64,000 nucleotides of DNA. Origin: Trichosporon coremiiforme (taxonomy: Eukaryota > Basidiomycota > Tremellomycetes > Trichosporonales > Trichosporonaceae). The position numbers and the translations under genes were made by a program. Positions within the stretch are counted from its first letter, which is position 1, and each line of letters begins with the position of its first letter. The stretch is taken from positions 1,940,801 through 2,004,800 of the forward strand of contig BCJJ01000004.1 in NCBI GenBank assembly GCA_039545355.1. The letters run 5' to 3'. This document shows positions 63,201 through 64,000 of the stretch, piece after piece. The notes under the pieces are model-generated. The model searched no databases. It was not told where the DNA came from and saw nothing but the letters and a program-made list of their open reading frames with translations.

Positions 63201-64000
63201 CGAGCCGAGCGTCCACAGCTCGGAGAAGACGGCAGCCTGATCCGCCTGCTGCAGGAAGACGGGGCAGCGATCCACACTCTCGAGGTAGACGTCCTCGAAC
63301 GCGGCGCGGCGAAGGCAGGTGAAGAAGATGAGCGCGAAGAGGTCGGCCTGGACGTCGACACGCTCGCCAGAGCCGGGAGGAGCCGGGTCACGGCCATAAA
63401 CGTGGAGCAGCGCCTTGGCTAGCGTCTTGAGCGTCTTGTGCTGGCCCTTGTACAGCGAGTCGACCATGACGTCGTCGATGACGTGGTACAGCTTCATCAG
63501 GTCGGAAATGAGGGGCAGGCGCACGGCGCCGGCACGCGCGTGCTGTTCCAGGCGGAGACAGAGAATCTCGAGCATGCTCATTGATCCATCGAGGGCGCGG
63601 CGCGCGACCATGTTCATCCACGTCGTCTTGCTCGTGCCATCCATGAGGAGTTCGGTCGCGAAGGCGCGGATCGGCCCGCCGAACGGTGTCTCGTCCCCGC
63701 TCAACCTGAGCTGCTGGAGGATGAGGAGGAGTTCGGCCGTGCTGGCGCCCTCGAGAGCGGTGCGCACCGTGTTGGGCAGGCCGCTCGGGTGACCTCCGCC
63801 CGTGAGGTTCTCGAGCACGACCTCGTGGATGAGGCGCGTGACGCGAGCCCGGCCATGGTGCGCGAGCCAGGTGTGGAGGACGACGGCGGCGTCGTTCGGC
63901 GCGGACTGGGAGATGAAGATGTCGAAAACCGGGTTCGGGGACGGGTCGGCCGGGTCGTGCCTGGTGGTGCACACGCCCCAGAACGCGGCGTTTGCGTCCG
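57291..64000 (-). CDS. giant polytopic glycosyltransferase, GT4-like, 5' end outside window
   Basis: One uninterrupted frame of more than 2230 codons, still open at the right edge, so the N-terminus is missing. Order in the visible part: a hydrophilic region; a first membrane block at about residues 360-560 (AAGYALLTALLLTAGVTGW, FVLAVIVSVFGLIGFAVSVS); a second block at about 690-880 (VSLVFGTMTILMWLFVDNY); a large middle domain; a membrane-associated segment IAIVLGIWKCCWSVQKFFVY; then a C-terminal GT-B glycosyltransferase domain with DRISVIFNDIGCWPVAPGGV, FQSTHHGISSLFGM, PTVVMLSNVQFIKGVKVAIQ, HVVLAGFGKPSEVLKD and the donor-binding SEGLPLAIGEAALAGVPIVA. The last segment is typical of family 4 retaining enzymes. 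Probably a wall or capsule polysaccharide synthase using a nucleotide sugar; product unknown. The PelF-type resemblance of the middle motif is only an impression. TAA at 57291-57293. Confidence 0.85.
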   Translation of the reverse strand, partial: DANAAFWGVCTTRHDPADPSPNPVFDIFISQSAPNDAAVVLHTWLAHHGRARVTRLIHEVVLENLTGGGHPSGLPNTVRTALEGASTAELLLILQQLRLSGDETPFGGPIRAFATELLMDGTSKTTWMNMVARRALDGSMSMLEILCLRLEQHARAGAVRLPLISDLMKLYHVIDDVMVDSLYKGQHKTLKTLAKALLHVYGRDPAPPGSGERVDVQADLFALIFFTCLRRAAFEDVYLESVDRCPVFLQQADQAAVFSELWTLGSQCENYFGVVPREIGDIIYHRRQGQLEALGGPRAEDRQNNEIMTMYASTDDAPPKTKEAILQMLAESSVDAKLSLFERFTVWRMRFAAASAMSIFCAPAIVDVILLTFVGRGLFMTAYMDSDMVEAAGYALLTALLLTAGVTGWVGSAGSHYLPHYAYDNIILFHVQRLAGGFVLAVIVSVFGLIGFAVSVSVASGFVFAAYLIGISTYLNLLGIMSTMHQHGSPLPSGRNVFLQTFPILFISPLLSSLVNGHDLEIYLPVMYGFLIVALLRYRRLCHQWSAWMSNIPDFKAQDITDWYTSKVTVEKKTDDVAAQARSAFVAAIASYRRRDADMVKDPLVGKVARGMPYVAWLFKKGGGSQPEPFTTAWFTALGEAINQQRQLSRGLKDHSVMALFRVARYDLGQNLGLFLVALLDRWIMLVMGARKPYPSIYLDLRSRYAFCFCIVYFCLGSMVLDATLFKYWSIRDDLSQEKLLDLAHAQRVARETDRKRKDCMFQALADVAGKVSLVFGTMTILMWLFVDNYKTVIMFYMYMFGYSCCLLFQFNRCFTTNVAVHVRIILYSAAIGFLIGVLLHALPWTCGFLYNDIICQNFAAGMAALGTSLFTIKDWWGSPSPLLSPTNENPHPVYVQPRLMTLPTARKPACKSELPKKFTQATLWHSDGTAISSHVSRILVTALNSARGRTSWSTRVMQESLNMWTGGRLTVGVLPRDQFDSAGLGEFFSISYRRNLGLHIALCFSQMDITHTMLPNIVAECIAYHVAHVQLGLTDSQALFAENLVNGVLSVRLQTDLGQVDVKALGALPRKSRKDLMRALCLERDVDTEWQHMPPDARAAIIARIEGEPAKFSAAFNSWCSHDDVDVQTADFGVNLNVALYQNAVHLLGYANPQDYEGPARLMSVPIVQDRKPAFWKRLQLFPYDAVKWIAIITGGGSNIEREIYYLRHGKRVPIAIVLGIWKCCWSVQKFFVYWILLYHRPALARIARLATKGARRKINRNRIVVELTRRFVTGFAAAEDDGSMSLQAWDGLHEFDPAKGTPLFVASYDRDFRLMYRSDGGAAMVTYHYPAREKKGRPSRRPTSVEVTNADLHSVGYYDKKGRVLRGNLTLGERTDLTFKYHYKKGNTGGSHLLRADYSRGGDSLSVFWGNPIDTEDYTWVPSKTVGLIVRHIQGRTYTTEFDYSHRRDPVTTTYLEEGNGRRTALTEAPECWPGEKVLLSMPSNHSFEADDLLIEHSALQLGQMRAYARTHKKSLHPARWLSLWRRRQYTPVPTWRVRTELWNQWLQNTDLDAVTACTVDEIILREEPLLRPYWRARDRGRLPEARKLLDENISQIVSAIDIETDVSEKTLLAIRTSDLYAMGLAQDANAVTSRPQDCYHDTHDRISVIFNDIGCWPVAPGGVSNCRRDLVNGHSTIRNHVLAECANDYGIPRFQVEKSVQSLKLLPLWGLDGGTARHGVIENYLESQVDAKVQDTDLDRDIVGTFVPLLDAFVKGCRMKRLGYDDLLHLSNVFLSFGKYYELKDYTLTWRSPEVEQAWIAAWMRSYDDPNIADPTECFDISRPSMFDFRQALYIYLAYFFIFSVGVPERCPRVFQSTHHGISSLFGMVLKYRRGVTFGIWDHAILWRESCLNFSVAQCQLPVAVQNMLLAGIGVATRLAYFHADVILPCASLFNPMWETELGSDGSRICARNTFHRKIDPIVNGISNMESFTPVDKVRTEIPTVVMLSNVQFIKGVKVAIQAADIIINKFGFKDYRLVVYGAKDRQPSYCLEMEKLIVDNNLTEHVVLAGFGKPSEVLKDAWLFMNSSISEGLPLAIGEAALAGVPIVATEVGATALVLTDPANPEQRYGEVVPPNDALGLARAQIAILSMSGPWAKFTDYGEGPPLPDVITPGEDVEKLTQRFYKFAEDRRKLGLLSREVVLHSFHGSRYLREHEQMYWIQWHLAQMRANKELKAKPFRFGAPEHLRYIE

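Noticed and set aside
60456..63422. 988-codon open frame on the plus strand
   Set aside because: Antisense shadow of the large glycosyltransferase; Arg/Glu/Val-biased composition with no motifs, a known effect of GC-rich coding DNA.

Overview
The window is nuclear DNA of a GC-rich fungus, most probably a basidiomycete yeast of the Tremellomycetes (Trichosporonales-like; an inference). The evidence is: many 30-50 nt spliceosomal introns with a CTGAC/CTAAC branch site a few bases before the acceptor; RAC1, Zn2Cys6 regulators and a siderophore-type transporter family; and a very high density of tRNA genes, all with introns. Gene models were spliced by eye. For most of them the exon lengths sum to a multiple of three, which supports the splice sites given.

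Layout. 1-240: 3' end of an unknown gene. 544-1680 (-): RAC1 GTPase. 3717-6076 (+): a membrane-anchored aspartic-protease-like protein that has lost a catalytic Asp. 6.2-11.1 kb: six copies or relics of a BTB-like gene family in both orientations, most of them broken. 11.1-20.2 kb: a tRNA island interleaved with a stretch of minus-strand mini-introns (14.8-19.5 kb) that looks like unannotated, very intron-dense genes. 20.5-25.6 kb: mitochondrial aldehyde dehydrogenase divergent from a Zn2Cys6 factor. 25.9 kb: pirin. 27.6-29.7 kb: second tRNA group. 30.2-41.7 kb: a zinc alcohol dehydrogenase, a RidA deaminase, and a proline-utilisation cluster: proline dehydrogenase, AAAP amino-acid permease, Zn2Cys6 regulator and P5C dehydrogenase. 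41.8-52.7 kb: third tRNA group, with an assembly gap at 42349-42378. 45.3-56.5 kb: three siderophore-transporter-like genes (intact, pseudogene, intact with a long extra C-terminus), interspersed with tRNA-Leu genes. 57.3-64 kb (-): a giant membrane glycosyltransferase (GT4-like) running off the right edge.

Thirty-one tRNA genes were found: 11 Leu(AAG), 4 Leu(CAG), 4 Phe(GAA), 3 Tyr(GTA), 3 Ile(AAT), 2 Pro(AGG), 2 Glu(CTC), 1 Arg(ACG), 1 Gly(GCC). The Leu, Ile and Phe genes are followed by a short RNA hairpin before the oligo-T terminator. In Leu(AAG) the stem covaries between copies and is followed by a conserved CCTTACGCC block, so this is a candidate undescribed structured trailer. The proline cluster has the same parts as the prn cluster of ascomycete moulds. 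It would let the cell import proline and convert it to glutamate in mitochondria under one linked regulator.
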